Shown: positions 7,863 to 16,200, counted from the stretch's first letter. The stretch is DNA of 56,061 nucleotides from Mycobacterium syngnathidarum (GCF_001942625.1 NZ_MLCL01000021.1:1-56061); one strand, 5' to 3'. The notes: generated by a model from the letters alone, not told the origin. Made by a program: numbers and translations.

Positions 7863-9095
7863 ATGACACCGGATCAGCTATGGCCCGATGCATCCGATCC
7901 GGTCCGTCGGCTGATCCGCGGACTTGCCGAGACGGCGCTGGCGAGGTCCGGGGACGTCATCGACGAGCTGACGGCGGCGTCGCTGCAGGACCCGCGGTAC
8001 CGGGCGATCGCCGAGGACCCGGTGCTCGCGGAGGTCGACGCCCGCGTGGTGGCCACCCACCTCAAGCACTGGCTGACGTCCAACATCGCCGAACCTGGTC
8101 GCCGGGTCGCCCCGGCCGCGGGAAGCGCGATGCGCACCTACGCACGTGATGTGGTGCTGCGCGGCCTGACCACCGACGATGTCCTGTCGTGGCGATCGGC
8201 TCAACGTGTCGCCTGGAAGTGGTGGCTGGCCACGTGTTTCCAGGCGACGGACGACGCAGAACAGCTTCGCGAACTGATCGAGGTCTCCGGGAATTCGCTC
8301 ACGGCGTTCGTCGATGACTCCATCGCCGAACTTGCCGAGCACATCCGCAAGGTCCGCGAGGAGTTCGCCGGTGGCTCGCAGCTGCAGCGCTACGCCACCG
8401 TCGAACTCCTGCTGCAGGGCGCGGACATCGCACCGTCGCGCGCCGAAGCGCAGCTGGGCTATGCACTGACGGGTTCGCACGTCGGCGTCGTCGTCTGGGT
8501 CGACTCCGAGAAAGACGTCGCCGAACTCGAACGCGCCAGTGAGCAGGTGACGCGGGCGTGCGGCGCGGACCGACGGCTGACGGTGGTTGCCGGTACCGCT
8601 GCGGTGTGGCTGTGGATACCGGCTAAGACCACGCCGACGGTCACGGACCTCGCCGAACGTCTGGGGCGACGGTGCGGTGCGCGCGTGGCACTCGGCCGCG
8701 CGGCCCCAGGGGTGAGCGGCTTTCGGCGAACGCACATGGATGCCGCTGCAGCGCAACGGCTTCTGGCGCGCCTGGACTCCGGGCTGTCCATCGTGCGCTA
8801 TGAGGACGTCCACCTGGTGGACCTGTTGTCGAGGGATCTGCCGTCGGCCGACCAGTTCGTCGCCGACGTGCTCGGTGAATTGAAGGACGCCAGCCCGGTG
8901 CTGCACCAGACGGTACTGACCTACGTGGACGAGGGACTCAACCGCACGAGCACCGCAGAACGGCTGTACACCCACCGCAACACCATCGATCGGCGTCTTG
9001 CCCGGATCGACGAACTCCTGCCGAAACCGTTTGCGCGCAACCCGATCGAGGTGGCTGCGGCCCTCACACTGCTCAGTGTGCGCGGGGGCCACTAA
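7863..9095 (+). CDS. PucR/CdaR-family transcriptional regulator
   Basis: A 410-aa regulator. The N-terminal half is helical and the middle (about 205-290) resembles the GGDEF-like domain of CdaR proteins. The C-terminal PucR helix-turn-helix is clear near 345-385, with segments VDEGLNRTSTAERLYTHRNT and RRLARIDELL. Members usually activate neighbouring catabolic operons in response to the substrate. Here the likely targets are the PhyH gene just upstream and the divergent amine oxidase. The dyads at 6657, 6845 and 6884 are candidate sites. Confidence 0.88.
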   Translation: MTPDQLWPDASDPVRRLIRGLAETALARSGDVIDELTAASLQDPRYRAIAEDPVLAEVDARVVATHLKHWLTSNIAEPGRRVAPAAGSAMRTYARDVVLRGLTTDDVLSWRSAQRVAWKWWLATCFQATDDAEQLRELIEVSGNSLTAFVDDSIAELAEHIRKVREEFAGGSQLQRYATVELLLQGADIAPSRAEAQLGYALTGSHVGVVVWVDSEKDVAELERASEQVTRACGADRRLTVVAGTAAVWLWIPAKTTPTVTDLAERLGRRCGARVALGRAAPGVSGFRRTHMDAAAAQRLLARLDSGLSIVRYEDVHLVDLLSRDLPSADQFVADVLGELKDASPVLHQTVLTYVDEGLNRTSTAERLYTHRNTIDRRLARIDELLPKPFARNPIEVAAALTLLSVRGGH

Positions 9096-9175
9096 GGCCG
9101 GCGCCCGGAAGCAGGTGCCGTCACAGGGGTAGACAGCCGGCCCGCGCGTAACTCATCGCATGCGTGAACCGGGGT

Positions 9176-10057
9176 TCAACGGAACGCGTACCGCACGACC
9201 ACGGGCGCGTGGTCAGACAGCCGCGCGCCGGGTTCGGGTTCCTTGTCGACGGTCACCGACATGGCGGTCCGCGCGAGCCGCGGCGTGGCCAGGTGGTGAT
9301 CGATGCGCCAGCCCACGTCCTTGACGAACGACTCGCCGGCCCAACTCCACCAGGAAAGCGGCCCGGGGCGGTCGCCGTGCAGCGTCCGGACCACGTCGAC
9401 AAGCGTGCGCGGCCCGATCTGGGTGTCCAGCCAGGCGCGTTCCTCGGGGAGAAAGCCCTCCATCTTCTGTGCGGGCCGCCAATTGGTCACGTCGTGCGGA
9501 AGATGAGCGAGGTTCAGGTCTCCGACCAGCAGGAATTCGCGACCCGCATCGAGCGCAGCCCGGCGGTTCCGGCTCAGCTCGCGCGCGAACGCCCCGAGGA
9601 AGCGCATCTTCCGGTCGTACTTGGCGCCGCCGTCAGGCGTATCGCGCATGGTTCCGGGCCGCTGCAAGTGCGCGGGTAGGCCGCCCTTCGGCAGGTAGAG
9701 GCACGCCACGGTGAGGGGAACGTCCGCGAGGTCGACCTCGAGGTACCGGCCCTCGCCCGCATGGGCCCCGAGGCCCCGGCTGCGCGGCGGATGCGAGACC
9801 CAGGTCCGCGCGTCCGATGGTGCCTCGCGCGTCAGGATCGCGACGCCGTTGCGGCCCGGGATCGAGCCGCAGTCGATCGCCGCGTGATAGCCGTCGAACG
9901 CGCCGACCTCCTCGCGTGGGCAGCGCAACTCCTGCAGGGCCACCACGTCGAGCCCCCGCCCGGCGAGCCAGGCGTCGAAGCCGCGACGGCGTGCCGCCCG
10001 GATCCCGTTGACGTTGAACGTGGCAATGCCCAGCGGAGGGTTTGGAGTGTCAGGCAT
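9176..10057 (-). CDS. exodeoxyribonuclease III / AP endonuclease family protein
   Basis: A 293-aa endonuclease/exonuclease/phosphatase-fold protein of the ExoIII type. It has TFNVNGIR (13-20, metal-side Asn), LQELRCP (Glu43 as metal ligand), VGDLNLAH (Asp/Asn pair) and a C-terminal LSDHAPVVV with the catalytic His. Expected activity is cleavage at abasic sites and 3' to 5' trimming of DNA in base excision repair. The ATG at 10057 is chosen because the His- and Met-rich stretch upstream is atypical. It converges on the PucR gene across 80 bp. Confidence 0.82.
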   Translation of the reverse strand: MPDTPNPPLGIATFNVNGIRAARRRGFDAWLAGRGLDVVALQELRCPREEVGAFDGYHAAIDCGSIPGRNGVAILTREAPSDARTWVSHPPRSRGLGAHAGEGRYLEVDLADVPLTVACLYLPKGGLPAHLQRPGTMRDTPDGGAKYDRKMRFLGAFARELSRNRRAALDAGREFLLVGDLNLAHLPHDVTNWRPAQKMEGFLPEERAWLDTQIGPRTLVDVVRTLHGDRPGPLSWWSWAGESFVKDVGWRIDHHLATPRLARTAMSVTVDKEPEPGARLSDHAPVVVRYAFR

Positions 10058-10130
10058 CTGGTGCTGGTGCTTCCGTTCGGGGTGCATCATGTGCGCCATC
10101 TGCGGCGGTGGTGGCACGTGGCCAGCGCCG

Positions 10131-10517
10131 TCAGCTGTCGCGAGCCTGCTCCGCCCGTACCGCCTTCAGCCGTCGCTGCTCGGCCAGAACATTCTGGTAG
10201 CTCTCGCGTTCGGCGATCAGCCACTCGGGCTTCTCCTGGAGTAGCTGATCGATCTGCTCGGTGGTGAGCGCATCTCCGACGCCACCACGCGCGAGACCGG
10301 CGATCGAGATGCCCAGCTTGGCTGCCACGAGATTCTTCGGGTGCGGCCCGTTCTTGCGGAGATCCTTGAGCCACTGCGGTGGGTTCTCTTGGAGGGCGGC
10401 GAGCTCGCCGCGGGTGATCGCGTTCTCCTGGAACTCGGCAGGTGTCGCGGGCAAGTACACGTCCAGTTTCTTCGCCGCTGTGGCGGGTTTCATGGACTGC
10501 GCGTTTGGCCTGCTCAT
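10131..10517 (-). CDS. DUF5997 family protein
   Basis: A 128-aa soluble, charged protein that I recognise as the actinobacterial DUF5997 family, with conserved stretches LDVYLPATPAEFQENAITR and PPQWLKDLRKNGPHP. The function is unknown. The PxWLxxLRxxGPHP segment and the C-terminal helices resemble a small nucleic-acid or protein adaptor, but nothing decides it. It is divergent from an HTH-less LysR-type effector domain across only 29 bp, a pairing I believe is frequent in actinobacteria. A TACGCT hexamer 7 nt before the ATG suggests a leaderless mRNA. Confidence 0.75.
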   Translation of the reverse strand: MSRPNAQSMKPATAAKKLDVYLPATPAEFQENAITRGELAALQENPPQWLKDLRKNGPHPKNLVAAKLGISIAGLARGGVGDALTTEQIDQLLQEKPEWLIAERESYQNVLAEQRRLKAVRAEQARDS

Positions 10518-10524
10518 GGGAATC

Positions 10525-10540
10525 AGCGTATCGGTAACCT
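10525..10540. promoter_or_regulatory. two back-to-back leaderless -10 elements
   Basis: AGCGTA at 10525-10530 reads TACGCT on the minus strand, 7 nt from the DUF5997 ATG. TAACCT at 10535-10540 is 6 nt from the GTG of the LysR-like gene. The two hexamers are 4 nt apart, so each -35 region lies inside the other gene. Confidence 0.45.
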
Positions 10541-10546
10541 GAGGCG

Positions 10547-11260
10547 GTGACCCCGCAGTCCCTCACCCTCGGGTATGTACCTGGCGGGACGCCCGCCAAG
10601 TGGGCGCGGATCTGGGCACAGCGTCACCCAGAGGTGCCGCTGCAGTTGCATTCCGTCGCTGCCGCGGACGCCGCCGACGCCGTGCGGGACGGCACCGTCG
10701 ACGTGGCGTTGGTCCGGCTGCCGGCCGATACATCCGGACTCGCGGTCATCCCGCTCTACGAGGAGACCACGGTGGCGGTGGTGCCGATCGATCACCTGCT
10801 CACCGCCGTCGATGAGATCACCGCGGCCGACCTCGACGACGAACCTGTCCTGGTGCCGCTCGATCACGTCGTCGACTGGGCGAATGCTCCCGGCGCTGTC
10901 GTCGACCATCGACCCGAGACCACCGGGGACGCAATCGAACTCGTCGCCGCCGGAATGGGCGCGCTCGTCGTCCCACAGTCACTGGCGCGGCTGCATCACC
11001 GCAAAGACCTCACCTACCGCCCGATCGCCGACGCGCCCACCTGTCCTGTGGCGCTGGCGTTCCCGGAAGGGTCGCAATCCGAACCGGTCGACGAGTTCAT
11101 CGGCATTGTGCGGGGCCGCAAAGCCAGTTCGTCGCGGGGGCAGGCCACGCCGGCGCCGAAACGCACGGCACGCGAAAAGACGCTGGCGAAACAGGCGGCC
11201 CGCGCCGCCGCGGGCAAGGTTGCGCGCAAGCCGGGCCCGGCCAAGCGCGGTCGGCGCTGA
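10547..11260 (+). CDS. LysR-type substrate-binding domain protein without HTH, basic C-terminal tail
   Basis: A 237-aa protein whose first 190 residues match the effector-binding (type 2 periplasmic-like) domain of LysR regulators: LTLGYVPGGTPAKWARIW at the start, DVALVRLP near 57, GMGALVVPQSLARL near 142. The N-terminal winged helix of LysR proteins is absent, and the start is fixed by the 29-bp gap to DUF5997. The last 45 residues are rich in Lys, Arg, Ala and Pro and end RKPGPAKRGRR, an AT-hook-like tail that could bind DNA or RNA. It may act with the divergent DUF5997 protein. This is inference. Confidence 0.8.
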   Translation: MTPQSLTLGYVPGGTPAKWARIWAQRHPEVPLQLHSVAAADAADAVRDGTVDVALVRLPADTSGLAVIPLYEETTVAVVPIDHLLTAVDEITAADLDDEPVLVPLDHVVDWANAPGAVVDHRPETTGDAIELVAAGMGALVVPQSLARLHHRKDLTYRPIADAPTCPVALAFPEGSQSEPVDEFIGIVRGRKASSSRGQATPAPKRTAREKTLAKQAARAAAGKVARKPGPAKRGRR

Positions 11261-11302
11261 GGCGCCGGGAATTGTGAGCCGGTGTGCGCGGTTCGTGCAC
11301 AC

Positions 11303-11656
11303 ATGACCACTAACGGCGACGCGGCGTCTTTCGGTCCCAACGCGCCTGGATACGAGTGGAAATCGACTTCCGAGGTCGACCCGATCGAAGTCTCTCCCGG
11401 AATCACCGTCCAACCACTCTGGCGGGGTGCCAACGGAGCCAAGGCGGCGATCACCACCATCGCTGCGGGTGCGGTCTGGGCCGGTGAAGACCTGCATGAC
11501 CCAGGACCCGAAGAGGTCTATGTCGTCTCCGGTGTCTTCAATGACGGCGTGAACGACTATGCCGCAGGAACCTTCCTGCACGCCCCGGCCGGGTCGTGGC
11601 ACGTACCGCAATCCGCGGAAGGCTGTGTGCTGTTCCTCTTCTATCCGGAAGGCTAG
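11303..11656 (+). CDS. cupin domain protein (ChrR-like)
   Basis: A 117-aa single-domain cupin. The first motif is degenerate (EDLHDPGPEEVYVVSG) and the second includes the histidine-containing APAGSWHVP. It resembles the ChrR-type cupins that bind metal or sense oxidants. The ATG at 11303 is used. A GTG seven codons upstream is possible. The stop overlaps that of the convergent lipoprotein gene within a CTAG. No function can be assigned. Confidence 0.75.
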   Translation: MTTNGDAASFGPNAPGYEWKSTSEVDPIEVSPGITVQPLWRGANGAKAAITTIAAGAVWAGEDLHDPGPEEVYVVSGVFNDGVNDYAAGTFLHAPAGSWHVPQSAEGCVLFLFYPEG

Positions 11657-12240
11657 GCCGGAAGAGCGTCCAGGATCTCGTCCGCGGCCCGTGTCCATGC
11701 GGCAACGTCGGGTGGGCGGGGGATGTTGCCGACCACGAGCACGACGTTGGCCAGATACTTGTCGGTGGCTACCCGCATGGCCGGGAAAGCGCCTGGGCGA
11801 GTGAGCGGTTCGATGAGCATGCGTCGTCCGATGTCCGGAACTTCCGTTGCGCCCGGCTCCCCGATTTCCGCCAGGAGATCCTCGGTGATGACCCCGTTGG
11901 CGGGGGACTGGACCTTGATCGTCGCCGTGAACGACAGAACGCCGCCCGCGGTGGCGTAGTAATTGCAGCTGTGCCCGACGGATCCGTTGGCGTTCTGGAT
12001 ATCCGCGTCGAGGCCATTGTCGATCTCGACCCCTGCCAGAGCCGACATCTGTGCCCCGGTGAGCAGGCAATCCGAGGGCAGGACACGGTCACGCCATGTC
12101 ACGTCGGGTGCATTTCGGGCGGGGGGACTTCCGGCGACCGGTTGCCCGGTCACCACCTGCGAACACGCAGTGGCACAAAGGACCAATCCGAGGGTCGCGG
12201 TGGATCCGCATTTCCTGCCCACCCGACCTGGCAATCGCAC
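11653..12240 (-). CDS. DUF3558-like lipoprotein
   Basis: A 195-aa secreted lipoprotein. A basic N-terminus is followed by a hydrophobic stretch and a lipobox ending LCATAC, with acylated Cys26. The mature part carries Cys pairs (DCLLTG, HSCNYY) and the general layout of mycobacterial DUF3558 proteins. The start is a GTG at 12240. Function unknown, probably at the outer face of the membrane. It converges on the cupin gene with overlapping stops. Confidence 0.75.
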   Translation of the reverse strand: MRLPGRVGRKCGSTATLGLVLCATACSQVVTGQPVAGSPPARNAPDVTWRDRVLPSDCLLTGAQMSALAGVEIDNGLDADIQNANGSVGHSCNYYATAGGVLSFTATIKVQSPANGVITEDLLAEIGEPGATEVPDIGRRMLIEPLTRPGAFPAMRVATDKYLANVVLVVGNIPRPPDVAAWTRAADEILDALPA

Positions 12241-12303
12241 GTTGTCACGCTATCCGATGTGCAGACGGGGACGAAGCGGACAAATGGATTTGATCCCTGA
12301 CCC

Positions 12304-12328
12304 TTGACCAAAAACGTTTTTTGGTCAA
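12304..12328. promoter_or_regulatory. near-perfect palindrome, probable operator of the downstream TetR regulator
   Basis: Arms TTGACCAAAAA and TTTTTGGTCAA are perfectly complementary around a CGT centre, giving a 25-bp dyad in otherwise GC-rich DNA. It lies 31 nt before the TetR ATG, where it would cover the promoter, so autorepression is likely. Confidence 0.65.
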
Positions 12329-12359
12329 GTCTGGTACCGACGGGTCAACAGGAGGTGCG

Positions 12360-13073
12360 ATGTCGGATGCGCGACGGGAACGAGCGGACCGGATCCTCGA
12401 TACGGTGTCGGACCTGCTGCTGCGCTGGGGCTATCGGCGGATAAGGATCGACGAGGTCGCCAAACGGTCGGGCATCGGCAAGGGAACGGTCTATCTGCAT
12501 TGGCGTACCCGCGAGCAGATGCTCGCCGCAGTCGGATCGCGGGAAACCGCCCGGATGGTGGACGCGGTCATCGAGTCGATGCGGGCCGATCCGGAGACGG
12601 TGTCGCCGCACCTGCTGATGCGACGAATCTTCATGGAGGCGATGGGCCGACCGGTGCTACGCGCAATTTATACGCAGGACATCGAAACGGTGGACGCGTT
12701 GGCAACCGACCGCTCCCAAAAGGGGATGGGCGCCGCGAATTTTGCCGGCTGGCGGGAGTATCTGGAAATTGTCCACGGGCACGGCTTGCTGCGGGAGGGG
12801 CTGAGCCCGGCCGATGTGCACTACCCGCTCACAGCGACCGTCTACGGATTCTTCGCAGCTGAGCCGCTGCTGCCCGACGAACTCACCCTGAGCCTGGACG
12901 ACAAGGCCGATCAGTTGGCTGCCACATTGCGTCGGGCTTTCGAGCCACCTCGACCACCGGGCCGAAAGCACGTGGATGCCGCAGCGAGCGAGGTCGTCGC
13001 TCTCTATGAACGGATCGCCGAGCAGTTCCGGACACTCACCTACGCGCAAGGAGGCCGTGATGAGCCGAAGTGA
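12360..13073 (+). CDS. TetR-family transcriptional regulator
   Basis: A 237-aa TetR regulator. The N-terminal HTH spans about residues 10-55, with IDEVAKRSGIGKGTVYLHW as the recognition unit, followed by a helical ligand-binding domain. The ATG at 12360 is chosen over an upstream codon because AGGAGGTGCG immediately precedes it. The gene overlaps the downstream methyltransferase gene by 14 bp, so the pair is one operon. The palindrome at 12304-12328 is its likely operator. The ligand is unknown. Confidence 0.88.
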   Translation: MSDARRERADRILDTVSDLLLRWGYRRIRIDEVAKRSGIGKGTVYLHWRTREQMLAAVGSRETARMVDAVIESMRADPETVSPHLLMRRIFMEAMGRPVLRAIYTQDIETVDALATDRSQKGMGAANFAGWREYLEIVHGHGLLREGLSPADVHYPLTATVYGFFAAEPLLPDELTLSLDDKADQLAATLRRAFEPPRPPGRKHVDAAASEVVALYERIAEQFRTLTYAQGGRDEPK

Positions 13074-13980
13074 CAACGACAGCTGGGATCTGGCATCGAG
13101 CGTTGGTGCGACCGCCACCGTGGTGGCCGCGCAGCGCGCGATCGCATCACGAGGACCGGATCCACTGATCGACGACCCCTATGCGGAGCCCCTGGTGCGT
13201 GCGGTGGGGGGCGATGTCGTGCGGACCATGCTCGACGGCGGGGATGTGCCGGACGGCGCCGCTGCCCTCGATCGGCAACAGCTCGCCGAGGCCATGGCGG
13301 TGCGGACCCGGTTCTTCGACAGCCTGTTCATCGACGCAGCCGCCGCGGGCGTACGTCAGGCAGTGATCCTGGCCTCGGGCCTGGATACGCGCGCCTACCG
13401 CTTGCCGTGGCCTGCCGGGTCGGTCGTGTACGAAGTCGATCAGCCGGCGGTGATCGACTTCAAGACCTCGACTCTGGCCGGCCTGGGTGTCGAGCCCGCC
13501 GCAATACACCGTGCGATCGCCATCGATCTACGCGGTGACTGGCCAAAAGCGTTGGTGGACAACGGGTTAGACGCCGATAGTCCGACGGCGTGGATTGCCG
13601 AAGGGTTGCTGATCTACCTGCCGCCCGCCGCCCAGGATCAGTTGTTCGACGACATCACGCGACTGAGCGCTCCCGGTAGTTGTCTCGCCACCGAGTACAT
13701 TCCCGACGCGTCGGCTTTCTCCGAAGATCGGTCACCGGGCGTCGCGGAGGGCTTTCGCCGGTTCGGCTTCGACGGCGAGTTGTCTCACCTCGTCTACCAC
13801 GGTCGACGCAGCTCCGTCATCGAGTACCTGACGGCATGTGGTTGGGAGGTGTCGGCCCAGTCGCTGGAAGAGGCCTACACCGCCAACGGGTTTGAGCTCC
13901 CTGGCGATGACATGTTCGCCGCATTCTCCGATGCCCGCATTGTCAGCGGAGTGCTGGCCGGCGGGTCGTCGCCGGCTTGA
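13060..13980 (+). CDS. class I SAM-dependent methyltransferase (mycobacterial TIGR00027 family)
   Basis: A 306-aa member of the leucine carboxyl methyltransferase-like family that is highly multiplied in mycobacteria. Typical signatures are the N-terminal WDLASSVGATATVVAAQRA, the SAM-binding ILASGLDTRAYRLPWP near 104 and the acidic EVDQPAVIDFK. The ATG at 13060 has AAGGAGG upstream. It overlaps the TetR gene and is presumably repressed by it. Substrates of this family are mostly unknown. Confidence 0.88.
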   Translation: MSRSDNDSWDLASSVGATATVVAAQRAIASRGPDPLIDDPYAEPLVRAVGGDVVRTMLDGGDVPDGAAALDRQQLAEAMAVRTRFFDSLFIDAAAAGVRQAVILASGLDTRAYRLPWPAGSVVYEVDQPAVIDFKTSTLAGLGVEPAAIHRAIAIDLRGDWPKALVDNGLDADSPTAWIAEGLLIYLPPAAQDQLFDDITRLSAPGSCLATEYIPDASAFSEDRSPGVAEGFRRFGFDGELSHLVYHGRRSSVIEYLTACGWEVSAQSLEEAYTANGFELPGDDMFAAFSDARIVSGVLAGGSSPA

Positions 13981-14008
13981 GCCGAATGGCCAGTTGCTGC
14001 ACGCCGGT

Positions 14009-14040
14009 CGCGAAAGAGCGTGTCATAACTGGTCATTCGG
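14009..14040 (+). repeat. 32-nt dispersed repeat, copy B (convergent intergenic)
   Basis: This copy matches 4124-4155 at 26 of 32 positions in the same orientation. It sits in the 71-bp gap between the methyltransferase and geranylgeranyl-reductase-like genes, where no promoter is expected. Confidence 0.45.
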
Positions 14041-14051
14041 CACAGCCACGC

Positions 14052-15230
14052 CTACGTGTGCTGCGGACTCTGCGCCTTCTTGTACAGCGACTTGAGCAGC
14101 AGGTCGCGGAACGTGTGGTTGTCCAACGCCTTCAGTCCGGCACCCGCGACGGCGGGCATACCCGCGAGCTTGTTGAAAAAACGGCCGCGCCGGTATTCCC
14201 GACCCCACGCCGCACGCATCCGCTGCTCATAGTTGGTGAAATCGTCGGGACCGCCGTTGGTCAGCGCGGCAATCGCGCATTCGCCTGCGGTCAAACCGGA
14301 TTCGAGCGCCTTCGAGATGCCGGCACCGGACACCGGCTTGCCCGCACCCAGCGAGTCGCCGACGAACAGCACGCCCGGCCGCCACGGCGGCCAGGCCGTG
14401 AAGCCCATCGGCAACCGCCAGGCCCGCACGCTCTTGTTCTTCTTGAGCTCCTCGATCGGCGGCAGTTCCCATTCGGCGGGCAGGGTCCGCAGGAAATCGC
14501 CCAGGAACTGGGTGGCGTTGATCGACTGCCAGTTCTTGTAGCTGTTGACGTAGCCCAGGCCGATGTTGAACCGGCCCCCGCCCATCGGGAAGATCCAGCC
14601 GTAGCCGGGCAGCTGATCGCCCTGGAACAGCAGCTTGAGGTAGATCTCGAAGGCATCGCTGTCGGGACGGTTGGCGTGCATCTCGGACCGGATGGCGATT
14701 GCCGAGTAGCCGTTGTACTCCGAGTCGATCTTCAGTGCCCGCTTGATCGGGGAGTAGGCGCCGTCGGCCGCGATGACCGCGTCGCCGAAAACCTTCTCAC
14801 CGCTCTTGAGTACGACGCCGACCACGCGGCCCTTGGCGTCGAACTCGGGTCCGGCGACTTCGGCGCCCTGACGCACCTCGGCACCCGCCGACTCGGCGTG
14901 CTTGAGCAACAGGGTGTCCAGTTCGGTGCGGCTCACGGTGTGGCCGTGGCCGGGCATACCGGGACGCCGCGGGAAGGAGAGCTCCCACTCGCTGGGGCTG
15001 TACACCGTCACCTTGTTGACCCGATGGAACTTGGCAACCTCGTCGGCCAGCCCCATCTTCTGCAGATAACTGACCGCGCGGGCGGTGAGCCCGTCACCGC
15101 ATGGCTTGTCGCGGGGGAACTCCGCCTTGTCCAGGACCAACACCTTGGCGCCGGTCTGAGCGGCCTGCCACGCTGCGGCTGACCCAGATGGGCCGCCACC
15201 TGCAATGACCAGGTCGTATCGCTGCGTCAT
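14052..15230 (-). CDS. geranylgeranyl reductase family flavoprotein (MenJ-like)
   Basis: A 392-aa FAD-dependent reductase. The FAD motif is GGGPSG (11-16), followed by the family signature PCGDGL (43-48) and GDSLGAGKPVSGAG in the second FAD segment. The family saturates isoprenoid chains. The mycobacterial relative MenJ (Rv0561c) reduces one isoprene unit of menaquinone. This protein resembles it but is clearly divergent, so another prenyl substrate is possible. The ATG at 15230 follows from the MTQRYDLVIAGGG N-terminus. It is divergent from a TetR gene. Confidence 0.85.
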   Translation of the reverse strand: MTQRYDLVIAGGGPSGSAAAWQAAQTGAKVLVLDKAEFPRDKPCGDGLTARAVSYLQKMGLADEVAKFHRVNKVTVYSPSEWELSFPRRPGMPGHGHTVSRTELDTLLLKHAESAGAEVRQGAEVAGPEFDAKGRVVGVVLKSGEKVFGDAVIAADGAYSPIKRALKIDSEYNGYSAIAIRSEMHANRPDSDAFEIYLKLLFQGDQLPGYGWIFPMGGGRFNIGLGYVNSYKNWQSINATQFLGDFLRTLPAEWELPPIEELKKNKSVRAWRLPMGFTAWPPWRPGVLFVGDSLGAGKPVSGAGISKALESGLTAGECAIAALTNGGPDDFTNYEQRMRAAWGREYRRGRFFNKLAGMPAVAGAGLKALDNHTFRDLLLKSLYKKAQSPQHT

Positions 15231-15367
15231 GAGCCTCGTCTCATTGGTTGACTGTGGCTGCGATAGTACCCAAGCGGGGTGTCGGCGGCTCGACAGGCGA
15301 ACGCCCGGGTCAAACGGCAAAACCGCGTGTTGTGGGGCGGTCTGGGCAGGTCAGCGCCATCGGGCGG

Positions 15368-15373
15368 TACAGT
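15368..15373 (+). promoter_or_regulatory. -10 element TACAGT for leaderless TetR transcript
   Basis: TACAGT ends 6 nt before the GTG at 15380, the spacing expected when transcription starts on the start codon. This supports the GTG over longer upstream starts. Confidence 0.45.
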
Positions 15374-15379
15374 GATCGC

Positions 15380-16120
15380 GTGCGGCGAACGTCGAGATCA
15401 CATTCCAGCGCTGGCGCGGGTGTCAAGGTTGATGCCCGCAGCGAGCGCTGGCGTGAGCACCGCAAGAAGGTGCGTTCAGAAATCGTCGACGCCTCGTTCC
15501 GGGCGATCGACAGGTTGGGCCCCGAGGTCAGCCTCCGGGAGATCGCCGAAGAGGCGGGCACTGCCAAGCCCAAGATCTACCGCCACTTCGCCGACAAATC
15601 CGATCTGTTCCAGGCCATCGGCGAGCGTCTGCGCGACATGCTGTGGTCGGCGATCTACCCGGCCATCAACCTGGGCGCCGACCCGGCCCGGGAAGTCATT
15701 CGCCGCAGCGTCGAACAGTACGTGCTGCTGGTCGACGAACACCCGAACGTGTTGCGGTTCCTGATCCAGGGCCGGTTTGCCGAGCAGAGCGAATCGACCA
15801 TGCGGGCGCTGAACGAAGGCCGCGGGATCACCCTGGCGATGGCCGACATGTTCTCCAACGAACTGCGCGAGATGGAACTCGACGGTGCCGCGATCGAGTT
15901 GGCCGCGTTCGCCACTTTCGGTGCGTGCGCTTCGGCCACGGACTGGTGGCTGGGCACCGACGAGGACAGCCCGCGCCGGATGCCTGCCGCGGAGTTCGTC
16001 AATCACCTGACCACGATCATGGTCGGTTCCATCAACGGCACCTGCGAACTGCTCGGCATCTGGATCGACCCGGACCTGCCGTTGCACGAGGGAGTCCAGC
16101 GGCGCCAGCACGCCAGCTAA
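15380..16120 (+). CDS. TetR-family transcriptional regulator (Rv3050c-like)
   Basis: A 246-aa TetR regulator with the HTH near residues 30-70 (VSLREIAEEAGTAKPKIYRH) and a helical effector domain. A longer frame reaches 15248, but its first 44 codons look non-coding, and the -10-like TACAGT fits a leaderless GTG at 15380. It is followed by a flavin monooxygenase and nrdF2, the order seen for Rv3050c-Rv3049c-Rv3048c in M. tuberculosis. It is likely to regulate the monooxygenase. Confidence 0.87.
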   Translation: MRRTSRSHSSAGAGVKVDARSERWREHRKKVRSEIVDASFRAIDRLGPEVSLREIAEEAGTAKPKIYRHFADKSDLFQAIGERLRDMLWSAIYPAINLGADPAREVIRRSVEQYVLLVDEHPNVLRFLIQGRFAEQSESTMRALNEGRGITLAMADMFSNELREMELDGAAIELAAFATFGACASATDWWLGTDEDSPRRMPAAEFVNHLTTIMVGSINGTCELLGIWIDPDLPLHEGVQRRQHAS

Positions 16121-16200
16121 CCGACTCGTTGACAGTCCGGTCCCAGGTCCGGAGACTGGGGAGTATCCGGTACCGCCGTTCCCAGAAAAGGACCTGAGCT

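Noticed and set aside
9104..9146. GGCCGGC/GCCGGCC pair between the PucR and exonuclease genes as a terminator
   Set aside because: The stem is only 7 bp of simple GC sequence with a long loop, which is expected by chance in this composition.
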